From Panulirus ornatus (Eukaryota; Arthropoda; Malacostraca; Decapoda; Palinuridae): 64,000 nucleotides of DNA. The notes beneath the pieces were generated by a model, which saw nothing but the letters and a program-made list of their open reading frames with translations, was not told the DNA's origin and did not search any database. A program made the translations under genes and the position numbers. The stretch is taken from NCBI RefSeq assembly GCF_036320965.1, contig NC_092226.1:21793002-21857001 (forward strand), written 5' to 3'. This document shows positions 11,297-22,647 of this stretch, piece after piece. Position 1 is the first letter of the stretch. Each line of letters begins with the position of its first letter.

Positions 11297-12645
11297 GTCC
11301 CTGGGGATAGGGGAGAAAGAGTACTTCCCACGCATTCTACGTGTGTCGTAGAAGGCGACTAAAGGGGACGGGAGCGGGGGGCTGAAAACCTTCCCCTCCT
11401 TGTATTTTAACTTTCTACAAGGGGAAACAGAAGAAGGAGTCATGCGGGGAGTGCTCATCCTCCTCAAAGGCTCAGATTGGGGTGTCTAAATGTGTGTGGA
11501 TGTAACCAAGATGAGAAAAAAGGAGAGATAGGTAGTATGTTTGAGGAAAGGAACCAGGATGTTTTGGCTCTGAGTGAAAAGAAGCTCAAAGGTAAAGGGG
11601 AAGAGTGGTTTGGGAATGTCTTGGGAGTAAAGTCAGGGGTTAGTGAGAGGACAAGAGCAAGGGAAGGAGTAGCACTACTCCTGAAACAGGAGTGGTGGAG
11701 GTATGTAATAGAGTGTAAGAAAGTAAACTCTAGATTGATATGGGTAAAACTGAAAGTTGATGGAGAGAGATGGGTGATTATTGGTGCATATGCACCTGGG
11801 CATGAGAAGAAAGATCATGAGAGGCAAGTGTTTTGGGAGCAGGTGAGTGAGTGTGTTAGTAGTTTTGATGCATGAGACTGGGTTATAGTGATGGGTGATT
11901 TGAATGCAAAGGTGAGTAATGTGGCAGTTGAGGGAATAATTGGTGTACATGGGGTGTTCAGTGTTGTAAATGGAAATGGTGAAGAGCTTGTAGATTTATG
12001 TGCTGGAAAAGGACTGTTGATTGGGAATACCTGGTTTAAAAAGAGAGATATACATAAGTACACATATGTATACCAAATTGGAGGTGGAAAGATGGAGTAA
12101 AAAAGATTTTGGGTGATCGGGGCCTGAATATGCAGGAGGGTGAAAGGCGTGCAAGGAATAGAGTGAATTGGAACGACATGGTATACTGGGGTCAACATGC
12201 TGTCAATGGATTGAACCAGGGTGTGTGAAGCGTCTGGGGTAAACCATGGAAAGTTCTGTGGGGCCTGGATGTGGAAAGGGAGCTGTGGTTTCAGTGCATT
12301 ATACATGACAGCTAGAGACTGAGTGTGAATGAATGTGGCCTTTTTTGTCTTTTCCTAGCACTACCTCACGCACATGGGGGGGAAGGGGGATGTTATTTCA
12401 TGTGCGGCAGGGTGGCGATGGGAATGAATAAAGGCAGATAGTATGAATTATGTACATGTGTATATATATGTATATGTCTGTGTGTGTATATATATGTATA
12501 CATTGAGATGTATAGGTATGTATATTTGCGTGTGTGGACATATATGTATATACATGCGTATGTGGGTGGGTTGGGCCATTCTTTCGTCTGTTTCCTTGCG
12601 CTACCTCGCTAACGTGGGAGACAGAGACAAAGCAAATAAAAGTAT
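11297..12645 (+). mobile_element. Internally deleted RTE copy R6 with 5' leader
   Basis: The best view of the element's 5' end. A leader starts TCCCTGGGGATAGGGGAG (11298) and carries GAAGGCGACTAAA and GCGGGGGGCTG. The endonuclease frame follows from about 11475 (GCLNVCGCNQDEKKGEIGS, LALSEKKLKGKGEEW, WVIIGAYAPG, GDLNAK). A TGA at 11874-11876 breaks the frame. At about 12072 the endonuclease sequence (DIHKYTYVY) jumps directly to the C-terminal QIGGGKME region, losing about 1.75 kb including the whole RT. A complete 3' UTR and tail follow. A deletion derivative that keeps both ends. Confidence 0.9.
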
Positions 12646-14094
12646 TAAGGAATGTGTGTTCTGTTTATTTTTTCTGTACTGTTTTTCATGTAAAGGACAT
12701 TTAGTATAATCCCATTTTAGAGCATTCTATTTCTTACCATTTCCATTAATTAATCATTGATAAAAAAAGAAAGTATAATCAATTGTTTTTTGTCAGAAAT
12801 TATTTATTAACCATGCCCTCTCCCATGCCCTGTTTCTCAAAATGTAAAAACAACACTTTTACAATGTCATCATTCTTTTACATATGTTGGTGTAAGTTCA
12901 TTGATAATGTTTTCAGATTTATATCTTCATTTTTGCTGAAGTATATTCAGTGTGTAGTGTTGCAATTCATGTCTTATATCCCCAGGAGTGGTGAGGCAGT
13001 ATTATGGGGTCACCGACAAAGCAATACAGAGACTTTCTACCAAGTGAATGCCACTCCTCGCCCTGGCTTGCCCATACCCTCAGACATAATGGCAAAGGTT
13101 CCCCACCGGGCTCGTCGCCGTCTGGATCGAGACCACAACATCACTCTCCTTTAGGCTCACTAGGCAACACCCATATGGGAAAGACCTTCTTTGTTCTACA
13201 CAGCAAGAATCACTTCTTTGCTGTATAATGATGAAGATTTTACATTCGCTGAATGCCAGACCAAAGATATTCTTATCTACATTCCAGTAGTACCCAGTGT
13301 TAGCTTTTCGTATGTGATGAAGTCAGAAATTATTAGCCTTTGATATATTTGAATGAAATTTTCAAGGAGCTTAAACAGTGTTCAGTCAATTCTTTTTTAG
13401 CCCATTCATGCTTCTTTTGAAGACTGCATCAGAAAGTGTCGGTGCCTACTATCAGAAAATGACAATAATCAGTAATGTCACGTATCTTGGACTGTTCATC
13501 TCTGAGCTTCATTTTTTGCTGGCAAGAGAGCAGAACCCGTCCTTCACGTTGCCAGTGACAACCCCACTGAGGACACCTCCAATGCTACATCATTATTTGC
13601 ATGATACTATCTTTATGTATTGAGCACATCCAATGTTGACCACTGCCAATGTGTTCTGGATACACATGTTAGTCTTCAGCCTAGATGAGTAAACTTGATG
13701 GGAAGACATAGTGGCCATGTAAGCCCACTCTTGATAACACTTAGCTTGGCAGGTGTGGGGTAGACTCTATAACGGCATCCTGGCAGTGGGAAAGGGGCTA
13801 AGTTGATCAGTGGGAAGTACTAAGTAGCAGCGAGTCCCTTTCTTAGGGATTTCAGTACTGGTACAGATATTTATATCTACAATGCATTACTTCTGCTACA
13901 GTGTCATGTGTTTCTACAACTCAAGTCATTTTATTGTACAGTTGTTTAATGGAATATTAAGACAGATTTATTATTCAGTATTGTACAGCAGTATTTGAAT
14001 ATATGTGTTGCTTTATTAATATTTATAGTGTTTTCTGTTTCATAATGGTAATATTCTTGTAGTTGACATCATAAGACTTTACATATACATATAT
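12646..14094. other. Low-copy AT-rich stretch, no clear gene
   Basis: No recognisable coding sequence except the GC-richer island listed at 12986-13154. No repeat motif is obvious. Confidence 0.5.
12986..13154 (+). other. Candidate terminal coding exon, unrecognised
   Basis: A locally GC-rich island follows a plausible 3' splice site (TATATCCCCAG at 12975-12985). An open frame reads SGEAVLWGHRQSNTETFY and later PGLPIPSDIMAKVPHRARRR to a TAG at 13152-13154. A second frame on the same strand is also open through 13228, which weakens the case. No domain is recognised. It may be the last exon of a gene starting further upstream, or chance. Confidence 0.25.
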
Positions 14095-14430
14095 ATATAT
14101 TCTTAAGAGTCCATGGGGAAAATGAAACACGATAAGTTCCCAAGTGCACTTTCGTGTAATAATCACATCACCAGGGGAGACATAAAAGAGAAATATGACA
14201 GTCAGTTGATATACAACGAAGAGACGTAGCTAGGACGCCATATGGTAAACATGCAATTTGTCCTGGACAATCGCATATTTACCATATGGCATCCTAGCTA
14301 CGTCTCTTCGTTGTATATCAGCTGACTGTTATATTTCTCTGTCTCCCCTGATGATGTGATTATTACACAAAAGTGCACTTGGGAACTTATCATGTTTCAT
14401 CTTCTCCATGGACTCTTAAGAATATACTTG
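14095..14430. mobile_element. Palindromic foldback element P1 (MITE-like)
   Basis: Near-perfect inverted repeat centred at about 14263. The left arm (14101-14254) starts TCTTAAGAGTCCATGG and the right arm (14273-14425) ends CCATGGACTCTTAAGA. The arms match over about 150 bases with few mismatches (for example GGACGCCATATGG against CCATATGGCATCC). Even the 18-base centre is almost palindromic (TTGTCCTGGACAA). There is no coding capacity. Flanks are TA-rich, so a target duplication cannot be told apart. A partial second copy at 23549-23755 shows that it is a dispersed repeat. Confidence 0.9.
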
Positions 14431-14456
14431 ATCACGTGCAAAATTGTGATCCTTTT

Positions 14457-14627
<171 letters not shown>

Positions 14628-14630
14628 CAC

Positions 14631-15330
14631 CATGGCTTCAACTTGTGACGTTTTGACTTCAGATGTTTTGGACCTAGACGTTTCAGAATTGGGATGCATT
14701 GTATTGAATGCAACATGTATGCTTCAGCTTGTGACATATTGAGAAAAGGAAATTATTTTTGCCTTTATGTTTTTCGTCAAAAAGCCTTTCCCCAAAATAA
14801 TGAAGTATTTCACCATATTTTGAGGTATTTGTGGAGTTATCATGCATATTTAAGGATGTCATAGGGAAAATGCTATACAGTTCATATCCCACCAACTGGC
14901 AAAATACATTTGTGTTTGTTGTTACTCCATTAGTACGCAGCCAAAGTAAGTGTAGGCATTTGAATATATCTGGAGGAAATGTTAGAGGTACTTATGGAGT
15001 ACAGGACATAAGGCTATTACTCTTAAACTTGAATTGGAAGTGCTAAGGAGGTTTGATGTAGGTCACAAACTCACACATCCAAGTCTTTAAATCCTGCTCA
15101 CTCCTTGCTACCTTCATATTTTTAATGTATTAAATAAACTTTAATATTACAAAATGTTTAGATATTTTCAGGTAGTTACATACTTATCATTCATATTTGA
15201 ATGATGTTATGACAAAATACATTTCACTTATGTTCCACCCACTGGTAAAATACTTTTCTGTTCATATCCCACCCATTAGTAAAAAACAATATAATTGAAT
15301 GCTCATTCTTGCCACAGGTACCTCTTATTT
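14631..15330. other. AT-rich non-coding stretch
   Basis: No gene recognised. A short phrase resembling TGTTCATATCCCACCCACTGG recurs near 14880, 15230 and 15260, suggesting the edge of a degraded repeat. Confidence 0.5.
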
Positions 15331-16440
15331 TTTATGTGTTTAGAGAATATTGATGAGGAAGGAGGTAATGATATCAACAAGAGTTGTCTAGATGGCAATG
15401 GCTTATTTTGGAAAAGAATGCAAACCAAGACCTTCATTAGCAAGGAAGAAAAGCCCTCATGCCCTCATTACCACATCTGGCAAGTTTTCATTAACATTTT
15501 CACCAGTATTTTAGCAGATATTTACATGACTATTAGTCCAAGAGAAGGAAAATTATACAGAAAAAATATATGAAAATACAATTTACCATTTCATTCAGCA
15601 AGTATATTTAACATTTTGTTGTGGTCACTTGGTAAAGTTTGTATAAGCAACTATATTTTCTTTGTTGTTAACATAGCTATTTGAACTTTACCACCCATCA
15701 TCTCCGTTATTTTGGCATATGTTAGTAATTATAAGTTCATGATTTTGGTCATAACCGACTGAAGAGAATGTTGTTTAAAAAAATGTGTCAGAAGTATGTT
15801 CTGAACATTTTGCTATCGACACTTCCTGATTACCAAAGATGGCATTGCTAATTAGCATTCTTTCTTTTGATGTGTAGCCATTCAAATTCCTTCATTTGAT
15901 GTTTAGCCATATCAAACTCTTCCACTCATATTGTCCATTATTTTTGCAAGTATGAAATAAATAATTTTCTTGAGTTAGACGAGAACTTAATGAAGTGATG
16001 TGTAGAAAAAAGGAAATACATGAAAATGCATTTTCCCATTGGTTATAAATACAATGTTTTGCCATGGACACCTTGGTCCTTGGTAAATATAGCGTAGGTA
16101 GCCAGCGTTCCTTTGTAGGATACTTACATAATTGAAATCTACCTCCTTATTTCTCCATTATCTTTTGTAGTTTTAAAGTGATTATTAGCTTAGGAGAACA
16201 AGTAAAAAAAGATATTCATGAAAATGCTACTTATCGACTGTATGTTGAACTTTTGTCATTGCTACATACTGCCTCTTAAAGATGGCATTGCTGATTAGCA
16301 TTCTTTTGTTTGATGAGTACCTGTTCCAACTCCAATACCCAATTTCTCCATTATTTTAGAAGAATCTTGATAATCATTAGGTCATGAGTATGGTAAGAAA
16401 ATATGAAAGAGAAGCACATAATTCTAAATCATGTATTAAC
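15330..16440. repeat. Diverged ~200 bp tandem repeat, about five units
   Basis: The landmark CTCCATTATTTT-like phrase recurs near 15501, 15701, 15933, 16152 and 16345, with spacings of 200, 232, 219 and 193. Between landmarks other shared words recur in the same order: a GAAAATGCA-like word (15571, 16023, 16230), GATGGCATTGCTNATTAGCATTC (15838, 16281) and TTTTGCCATGGACAC-like phrases (15615, 16060). The units are strongly diverged, so this is an old local amplification. Confidence 0.65.
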
Positions 16441-16783
16441 AAGCGCCCAATTTTAGTAGTTTTTTCTATTTGACTTATCATGTGTGACCTACCAGTGTGA
16501 CCAAACAGTTCTAATTTACTTTGGCTTAACATACATGTCTAACTTGAAAGTAGGAGTTGATTATCATCTTAAATCAATGATGAAAGAATGTGATATATAT
16601 TGTGTTTAACTTTAATTGTCTCATGTCTATTCTGTACTTAGATATGAAAAATTTTGGTTAGGAACACAGCCCACTTACATCATGGGCTTCAACTGCTCAA
16701 TTTACAGTGGTGTTGACTTGATACAGGTTGTCCAAGAATGTAACCCTTTCATGAGTTAAGACTCTAGTTTATATAAAGACTCT

Positions 16784-16784
<1 letters not shown>

Positions 16785-16877
<93 letters not shown>
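16785..16877. repeat. (TA)n tract, ~93 bp
   Basis: Perfect TA tract ending at the 5' end of leader-tail element S1. Confidence 0.96.
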
Positions 16878-16878
<1 letters not shown>

Positions 16879-17090
16879 TATCCCTGGGGATAAGGGAGAA
16901 AGAATACTTCCAATGTATTCCTTGCATGTCATAGAAGGCGACTAAATGGGGAAGGAGCGGGGGGCTGGAAATCCTCCCTTCCAGTTTTTACATTTCCAAA
17001 AGAAGGAGCAGAGAAGGGAGCCTAGTGAGAATTTTCCCTCTTAGGCTCAGTCCTCTATTCTTAATGCTACCTCACTAACTCAGGAAATGA
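16879..17090 (+). mobile_element. Leader-tail element S1 (non-autonomous RTE derivative)
   Basis: Starts TCCCTGGGGATAAGGGAG, has GAAGGCGACTAAA and GCGGGGGGCTGGAAATCC, then an AAAAGAAGGAGCAGAGAAGG stretch. It ends with TTCTTAATGCTACCTCACT and an imperfect stem. The first ~110 bases match the RTE leader at 11298-11400 and the end resembles the RTE 3' tail. No open frame. It abuts the minus-strand RTE copy R7. Confidence 0.8.
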
Positions 17091-17091
17091 C

Positions 17092-18710
17092 CCAATCAGT
17101 GACACAGTCACCCCCTTTCTTAATAAATTCAACAACAGTACCATCTACTCCACCTGCCTTTCCACATTTCATCTTCAAGCTTTCACCTCCTCTTCTCTCT
17201 TTAGTAACCCACCCTCCATGACTCTCACTTTGCACACTACATCAACCTAAACACCCTACATCTACCACTCTATTATGAGACACATTGAAAAAAAAAAAAT
17301 TCTATATATTCACTCCATCTTATTTCTTCATCACTGCATCAACGCTTCCCCTTTTGCCCTTTTCACCTATGTTCCTATATCTCCTCTATTTTTTTTGCAC
17401 ATCATTTACCTCCTTCCAAAACATCATACTCTCCCTAAAATTTACTGATACTTGCTTACCTTACCTCAGCTCTCATTTGCCTTCTTTTTCAACCCCTGCA
17501 CCTTCCTCTTCCTGCCACTTACCCTCATACATCCTCCAATAATTTGCCCTCCTTCCCTGTAAATACCATCCAACCATCTCTTTTTTTTCTTTCTAGCAGC
17601 TATGCTTCTTCATCCCACCACTCTATACCCTCTCTAATCTGCATACCTACCACCTTTTGCATGTCACATGCATTTCTTGCACATGCCAGCATTGCTACCA
17701 TAAATACCTTCCTTGCATCATTTGCTCTTTCCTTTTGCCATTTTCCACTTTCTCTTGCTATTTCTTCACACAAGTCTCTGTTCTATGCTTGCTTACTTTC
17801 ATCATTCTCTTCTCATTGACATTGTTTCCTCTCTCCCAAAAACCTCTACAAATCTTCACCCATGCCTTCATAAAATGTGATAAGATATCCCACCCCTCTC
17901 AGCACATTTACATCCAAAGGTATCTTTTACACACTTGTCATTTAATATGTAATCCAATAATGCCTGCTAACCATCTCTCCTACTAATATGTATGCTTGTG
18001 TATGTCCTTTTTAAACTAGGTATCCCAGTCACCAGTCCTTTTTCATCACCCAACTGCACAAGATGTTCGTCATTTCTATCCATAACACTAAATACCATAT
18101 GCCCCCACTTATATCCTCAATTGCCACATTACTCGCACCTACATTTAAATCATCCATCACTGATACTGAGTCTCTTATGTCAAAACTGTTGACATACTTA
18201 GAAACTCCCAAAATTCTTGCCTCTCGATCTTTCTTCTCATGTCCAGTAATCACCTATATTTTGCCATCGACTTTCATTTTTACTCAAATCAATCTAGAAT
18301 TTTATTCTTTACAATATTGCTCCCACAACTTCTGCTTTAGGTAGTGCTCCTACTTCCTTGGCTCTTGTCCTCTCACTAACCCCTAAATTTACTCCTAAGG
18401 CATTCTCAAGCCATTCCTCCCCTTTATCCTTGAGCTTTTCTTTCACTCACAGCCAGAACATCCAGGTTTCTTTTTTCTCAAATGCACTACCTGTCTCACT
18501 TCTCTTCTCATCTTGGTTACATCCACACACATTAGACATAGCCTGAGTCTTTAAGGAGGATGGGCACTTCCAGCTTGTCTCCTTCCTCTGTTCCTTCTTT
18601 TAGAAATTGAAACACAAAAAGAGAGGGTTTCAGGCCCCTGCTTCCACCCCTTTAGTTGCCATCCACTACATGCAGTGATTAAGGAGGAAGAATTGTTTTT
18701 CCCCAACCCC

Positions 18711-18714
<4 letters not shown>
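17092..18714 (-). mobile_element. Old RTE-like LINE fragment R7 with 5' leader
   Basis: Minus strand. It reads from just before the RT (the GDCVTD region near 17095) back through the basic linker, the endonuclease (remnants of SDH, CSWVMKKDW, VMDDLNVGASNV near 18150 and ITGHEKKDREARIL near 18240) and a recognisable leader ending in the revcomp of CCCTGGGG at 18703-18714. Many stops and substitutions mark it as much older than the other copies, possibly a different subfamily. Confidence 0.8.

Positions 18715-18752
<38 letters not shown>
18715..18752. repeat. (AT)19 microsatellite
   Basis: AT tract between the 5' end of R7 and the 3' end of S2. Confidence 0.96.
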
Positions 18753-18754
<2 letters not shown>

Positions 18755-18990
18755 TTTCTTTTTCTTTTAAACTATTTGCCATTTCCCGCGTTAGCGAGGT
18801 AGCGTTAAGAACAGAGGACTGGGCCTTTTTTGGAATATCCTCACCTGGCCCCCTCTGTTCCTTCTTTTGGAAAATTAAAAAAAAAAAAAAATGAGAGGGG
18901 AGGATTTCCAGCCCCCCGCTCCCTCCCCTTTTAGTCGCCTTCTACGACATGCAGGGAATACGTGGGAAGTATTCTTAATCCCCTATCCCC

Positions 18991-18994
<4 letters not shown>
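18753..18994 (-). mobile_element. Leader-tail element S2
   Basis: Minus-strand full copy of the short element: tail revcomp (CCCGCGTTAGCGAGGTAGCG) at 18786, CAGAGGACTGGGCC, an A-run, then the leader revcomp (AGTCGCCTTCTACGACATGC, CTATCCCCAGGGA) at the right end. It faces S3 head to head across an AT tract. Confidence 0.88.

Positions 18995-19056
<62 letters not shown>
18995..19056. repeat. (AT)31 microsatellite
   Basis: Centre of an inverted pair of leader-tail elements (S2/S3). Confidence 0.96.
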
Positions 19057-19060
<4 letters not shown>

Positions 19061-19245
19061 TATCCTTGGGGATAGGGGAGAAAAAAACTTCACGTATTTC
19101 CTGCGTGTCATAGAAGGCGACTAAAAGGGGAGGGTGCCGGGGGCTGGAAATCCTCCCCTCTCGTCTTTGATTTTCCGAAAGAAGGAACTGGGAAGGGGCC
19201 AAGTGAGGATTTCCCTCAAAGGCTCAATCCTCTGTTCTTAACGCT
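19057..19245 (+). mobile_element. Leader-tail element S3
   Basis: Plus-strand copy starting ATCCTTGGGGATAGGGGAG, with GAAGGCGACTAAAAGGGG and TCCTCTGTTCTTAACGCT. It is cut before the final stem, then runs into TA-rich sequence and the minus-strand RTE tail R8. Confidence 0.85.
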
Positions 19246-19260
19246 ATATATATTTATTTT

Positions 19261-19616
19261 TATTCATTTTGCTTTGTCGCTGTCTCCCGCGTTAGCGAGG
19301 TAGCACAAGGAAACAGACGAAAGAATGGCCCAACCCACCCACACACACATGTATATACATACACGTCCACACACGCAAATATACACACCCACACATCTCA
19401 ACGTATACATATATATATACACACACAGACACACACATATATACACATGTACATAATTCATTCTATCTGCCTTTATTCATTCCCATCGCCACCTCGCCAC
19501 ACATGGAATAACAACCCCCTCATGTGTGCGAGGTAGCGCTAGGAAAAGACAAGAAAGGCCCCATTCATTCACACTCAGTCTCTAGCTGTCATGTAATAAT
19601 GCACCGAAACCACAGC
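19261..19616 (-). mobile_element. RTE 3' UTR fragment R8
   Basis: Minus-strand tail: GCTTTGTCGCTGTCTCCCGC, the stem, GGCCCAACCCACCC, a CA/TA-rich block and the segment near the CACAGCT motif. Only the 3' UTR is present. It is truncated at the TA tract at 19617. Confidence 0.85.
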
Positions 19617-19641
19617 TATATATATATATATATATATATAT
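19617..19641. repeat. (TA)12 microsatellite
   Basis: Short TA tract followed by a T-rich run, which is the complement of the A-rich 3' end of R9. Confidence 0.93.
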
Positions 19642-20762
19642 TTCATTTTTTTTTCTTTTTTTTTGCCGCTGTCTCCCACGTTTGCGAGGTAGCGCAAGGA
19701 AACAGACAAAAGAAATGGCCCAACCCACCCCCATACACATGCATATACATACGTCCACACACGCAAATATACATACCTACACAGCTTTCCATGGTTTACC
19801 CCAGACGCTTCACATGCCCTGATTCAATCCACTGACAGCACGTCAACCCCGGTATACCACATCGATCCAATTCACTCTATTCTTTGCCCTCCTTTCACCC
19901 TCCTGCATGTTCAGACCCCGATCACACAAAATCTTTTTCACTCCATCTTTCCACCTCCAATTTGGTCTCCCACTTCTTGTTCCCTCCACCTCCGACACAT
20001 ATATCCTCTTGGTCGATCTTTCCTCACTCTTTCTCTCCATGTGCCCAAACCATTTCAAAACACCCTCTTCTGCTTTCTAAACCACGCTCTTTTTATTTCC
20101 ACACATCTTTCTTACCCTTACATTACTTACTCGATCAAACCACCTCACACCACACATTGTCCTCAAACATCTCATTTCCAGCACATCCACCCTCCTCTGC
20201 ACAACTCTATTCTGTTCTCTCAACCACACTCTTTTTATTCCACATCTCACACCACATATTGTCCTCAAACATCTCATTTCCAGCACATCCACCCTCCTCC
20301 GCACAACTCTATCCATACTTCACACCTCGCAACCATACAACATTGATGGAACCACTATTCCTTCAAACATACCCATTTTTGCTTCCCAAGATAACGCTCT
20401 CAACTTCCACACATTTTTCAACACTCCCAGAACTTTTGCCCCTTTCCCCACCCTATGATTCACTTTTGCTTCCATGGTTCCATCCGCTGCCAAATCCACT
20501 CCCAGATATCTAAAACACTTCACTTCCTCCAGTTCTTCTCCATTCAAACTTACCTCCCAATTGATTTGTCCCTCAACCCTACTGTGCCTAATAACCTTGC
20601 TCTTATTCACATTTACTCTCAGCTTTCTTCTTTCACACACTTTACCAAACTCAGTCACCAGCTTCTGCAGTTTCTCACACAAACCAATCACCAGTGCTGG
20701 TTCACCAGCGAACAACAACTGACTCACTTCCCAAGCTCTCTCATCCACAGCAGACTGCATAC
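19642..20762 (-). mobile_element. RTE-like LINE fragment R9 with internal duplication
   Basis: Minus-strand 3' third from the A-rich end to QSAVDERAWEVSQ. The catalytic segment is altered: sister copies read FADDTALVAD and this copy reads FAGEPALVIG. The DVLEMRCLRTMCGVRW segment is present twice (about 20160-20225 and 20255-20310), separated by a KRVWLREQNR-like phrase that repeats the preceding coding sequence. The 5' truncation lies within about 12 bases of those of R4 and R12. Confidence 0.88.
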
Positions 20763-20775
20763 TCTTTATATATAT

Positions 20776-21587
20776 GTGTGTGAAAGAAGAAAGTTAAGAG
20801 TAAATGTGAATAAGAGCAAGGTTATTAGGTACAGTAGGGTTGAGGGTCAATTCAATTGGGAGGTGAGTTTGATTGGAGAAAAACTGGAGGAAGTGAAGTG
20901 TTTTAGATATCTGGGAGTGGATCTGGCAGCGGATGGAACCATGGAAGCAGAAGTGGATCATAGGGTGGGGGAGGGGGCGAAAATTCTGGGAGCCTTGAAG
21001 AATGTGTGGAAGTCGAGAACATTATCTCGGAAAGCAAAAATGGGTATGTTTGAAGGAATAGTGGTTCCAACAATGTTGTATGGTTGCGAGGCGTGGACTA
21101 TGGATAGAGTTGTGCGCAGGAGGATGGATGTGCTGGAAATGAGATGTTTGAGGACAATGTGTGGTGTGAGGTGGTTTGATCGAGTAAGTAACGTAAGGGT
21201 AAGAGAGATGTGTGGAAATAAAAAGAGCGTGGTTGAGAGAGCAGAAGAGGGTGTTTTGAAATGGTTTGGTCACATGGAGAGAATGAGTGAGGAAAGATTG
21301 ACCAAGAGGATATATGTGTCGGAGGTGGAGGGAACGAGGAGAAGAGGGAGACCAAATTGGAGGTGGAAAGATGGAGTGAAAAAGATTTTGTGTGATCGGG
21401 GCCTGAACATGCAGGAGGATGAAAGGAGGGCAAAGAATAGAGTGAATTGGAGCGATGTGGTATACCGGGGTTGACGTGCTGTCAGTGGATTGAATCAAGG
21501 CATGTGTATGGGGGTGGGTTGGGCCATTTCTTTCGTCTGTTTCCTTGCGCTACCTCGCAAACGCGGAAGACAGCGACAAACCAAGAA

Positions 21588-21596
<9 letters not shown>
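20776..21596 (+). mobile_element. RTE-like LINE fragment R10
   Basis: Plus-strand C-terminal third starting at VCERRKLRVNVNKSK and reading cleanly to a stop near 21472, with FRYLGVDLAADG, MLYGCEAW, RCLRTMCGVRW and FGHMER. The 3' UTR is shortened: AAGGCATGTG joins directly to TATGGGGGTGGGTTGG, losing about 60 bases. It ends in an A-run and (TA)n. Head to head with R9 across only 13 bases. Confidence 0.9.

Positions 21597-21671
<75 letters not shown>
21597..21671. repeat. (TA)37 microsatellite
   Basis: TA tract between the RTE 3' end of R10 and the 5' end of S4. Confidence 0.96.
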
Positions 21672-21674
<3 letters not shown>

Positions 21675-21898
21675 CCTTGGGACAGGGAAGAAAGAATTCT
21701 GGCCATGTATTCCTTGCATGTCGCAGGAGGCGACTAATAGAGGCAGAAGCACGTAGCTGTAAATCCTACCTTCCTGTAATACTTTCCAAAAGAAGGAAGC
21801 CAAGTGAGTACTTTTCCCTCTAAGGCTTAGTCATCCATTCTCGATGCTACCTCGTTGATACAGGAAATTGTGAATATGTATGGAGAGAAAAAAGAATC
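21672..21898 (+). mobile_element. Leader-tail element S4, diverged
   Basis: Recognisable by TTCCTTGGGACAGGGAAG, GGCGACTAATAGAGG, CCAAAAGAAGGAAGCC and GATGCTACCTCGTTGATACAGG. More diverged than S2, S6 and S8. Confidence 0.75.
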
Positions 21899-22088
21899 TT
21901 TTTTTTTTTTTTTTTTTTTTTTACATAATTGGTTTCCTGTGTCTGCAAGGTAACACCAGGAAACAGACAAAGAATGGCCCATCCACTCATATGCACTTAT
22001 ATACATAAATGCCCATATATGCACATATACATAAACAGACCTATACATATTTAAACATGTACATATTCATGCTTGCCTTCATCCATAT
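21899..22088 (-). mobile_element. RTE 3' UTR fragment R11
   Basis: Minus-strand tail opening with a T-run (complement of an A-rich end), then TTTCCTGTGTCTGCAAGGTA, GAATGGCCCATCC and a CA/TA-rich block. UTR only. Confidence 0.75.
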
Positions 22089-22634
22089 GTTGGGGACGAG
22101 AGGGCCTGGGAAGTGAGTCATTTGTTGTTTGCTGCTGATACAGTTCTAGTGGATGATTCATGCGAGAAACTGCAGAAGTTAGTGACTGAGTTTGGAAAAG
22201 TGTGTGAAAGGTGATAGTTTTGAGGAAACGCAAATAAGAGTAAGGTTATTAAGTTCAGTTGGGTTAAGGGACAAGGTAATTGGGATGTAGGTTTGAATGG
22301 AGAAAAATTGGAGGAAGTGAAGCGTTCTAGATATCTGGGAGTGGACTTAGCAGTGAATGGAACCATGGAAGCGGAAGCGAGTCACAGGATGGGGGAGGGG
22401 GCAAAAGTTCTGGGAGCATTGAAGAATATGTTGAAGGCAAGAACGTTATCTCGGAGAGCAAAAATGGGTATGTATGAAAGAATAGTGGTTCCAACAATGT
22501 AATATGGTTGTGAGGCATGGGTGATAGATAGGGTTGTGCAGAAGAGGGTGGAAATGAGATGTTTGAGGACAATATGTGGTGTGAGGTGGTTTGATCAAGT
22601 AAGTAATGAAAGAGTAAGAGAGATAGGTGGTAAT
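22089..22634 (+). mobile_element. RTE-like LINE fragment R12
   Basis: Plus strand from VGDERAWEV through an altered catalytic region (FAADTVLVDDSCEKLQ instead of FADDTALVADS), KCFRYLGVDLA, GALKN, MYGCEAW and RCLRTICGVRWFDQVSNERV. A TAA interrupts at 22499-22501. Ends in TA and a T-run belonging to R13. Confidence 0.85.
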
Positions 22635-22647
22635 TTATATATATATA

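Noticed and set aside
20776..21596. Twin-priming (5' inversion) as the cause of head-to-head RTE pairs
   Set aside because: Twin priming splits one copy into two non-overlapping parts. Here both arms carry the same C-terminal and 3' UTR sequence, so they are two insertions or an inverted duplication.
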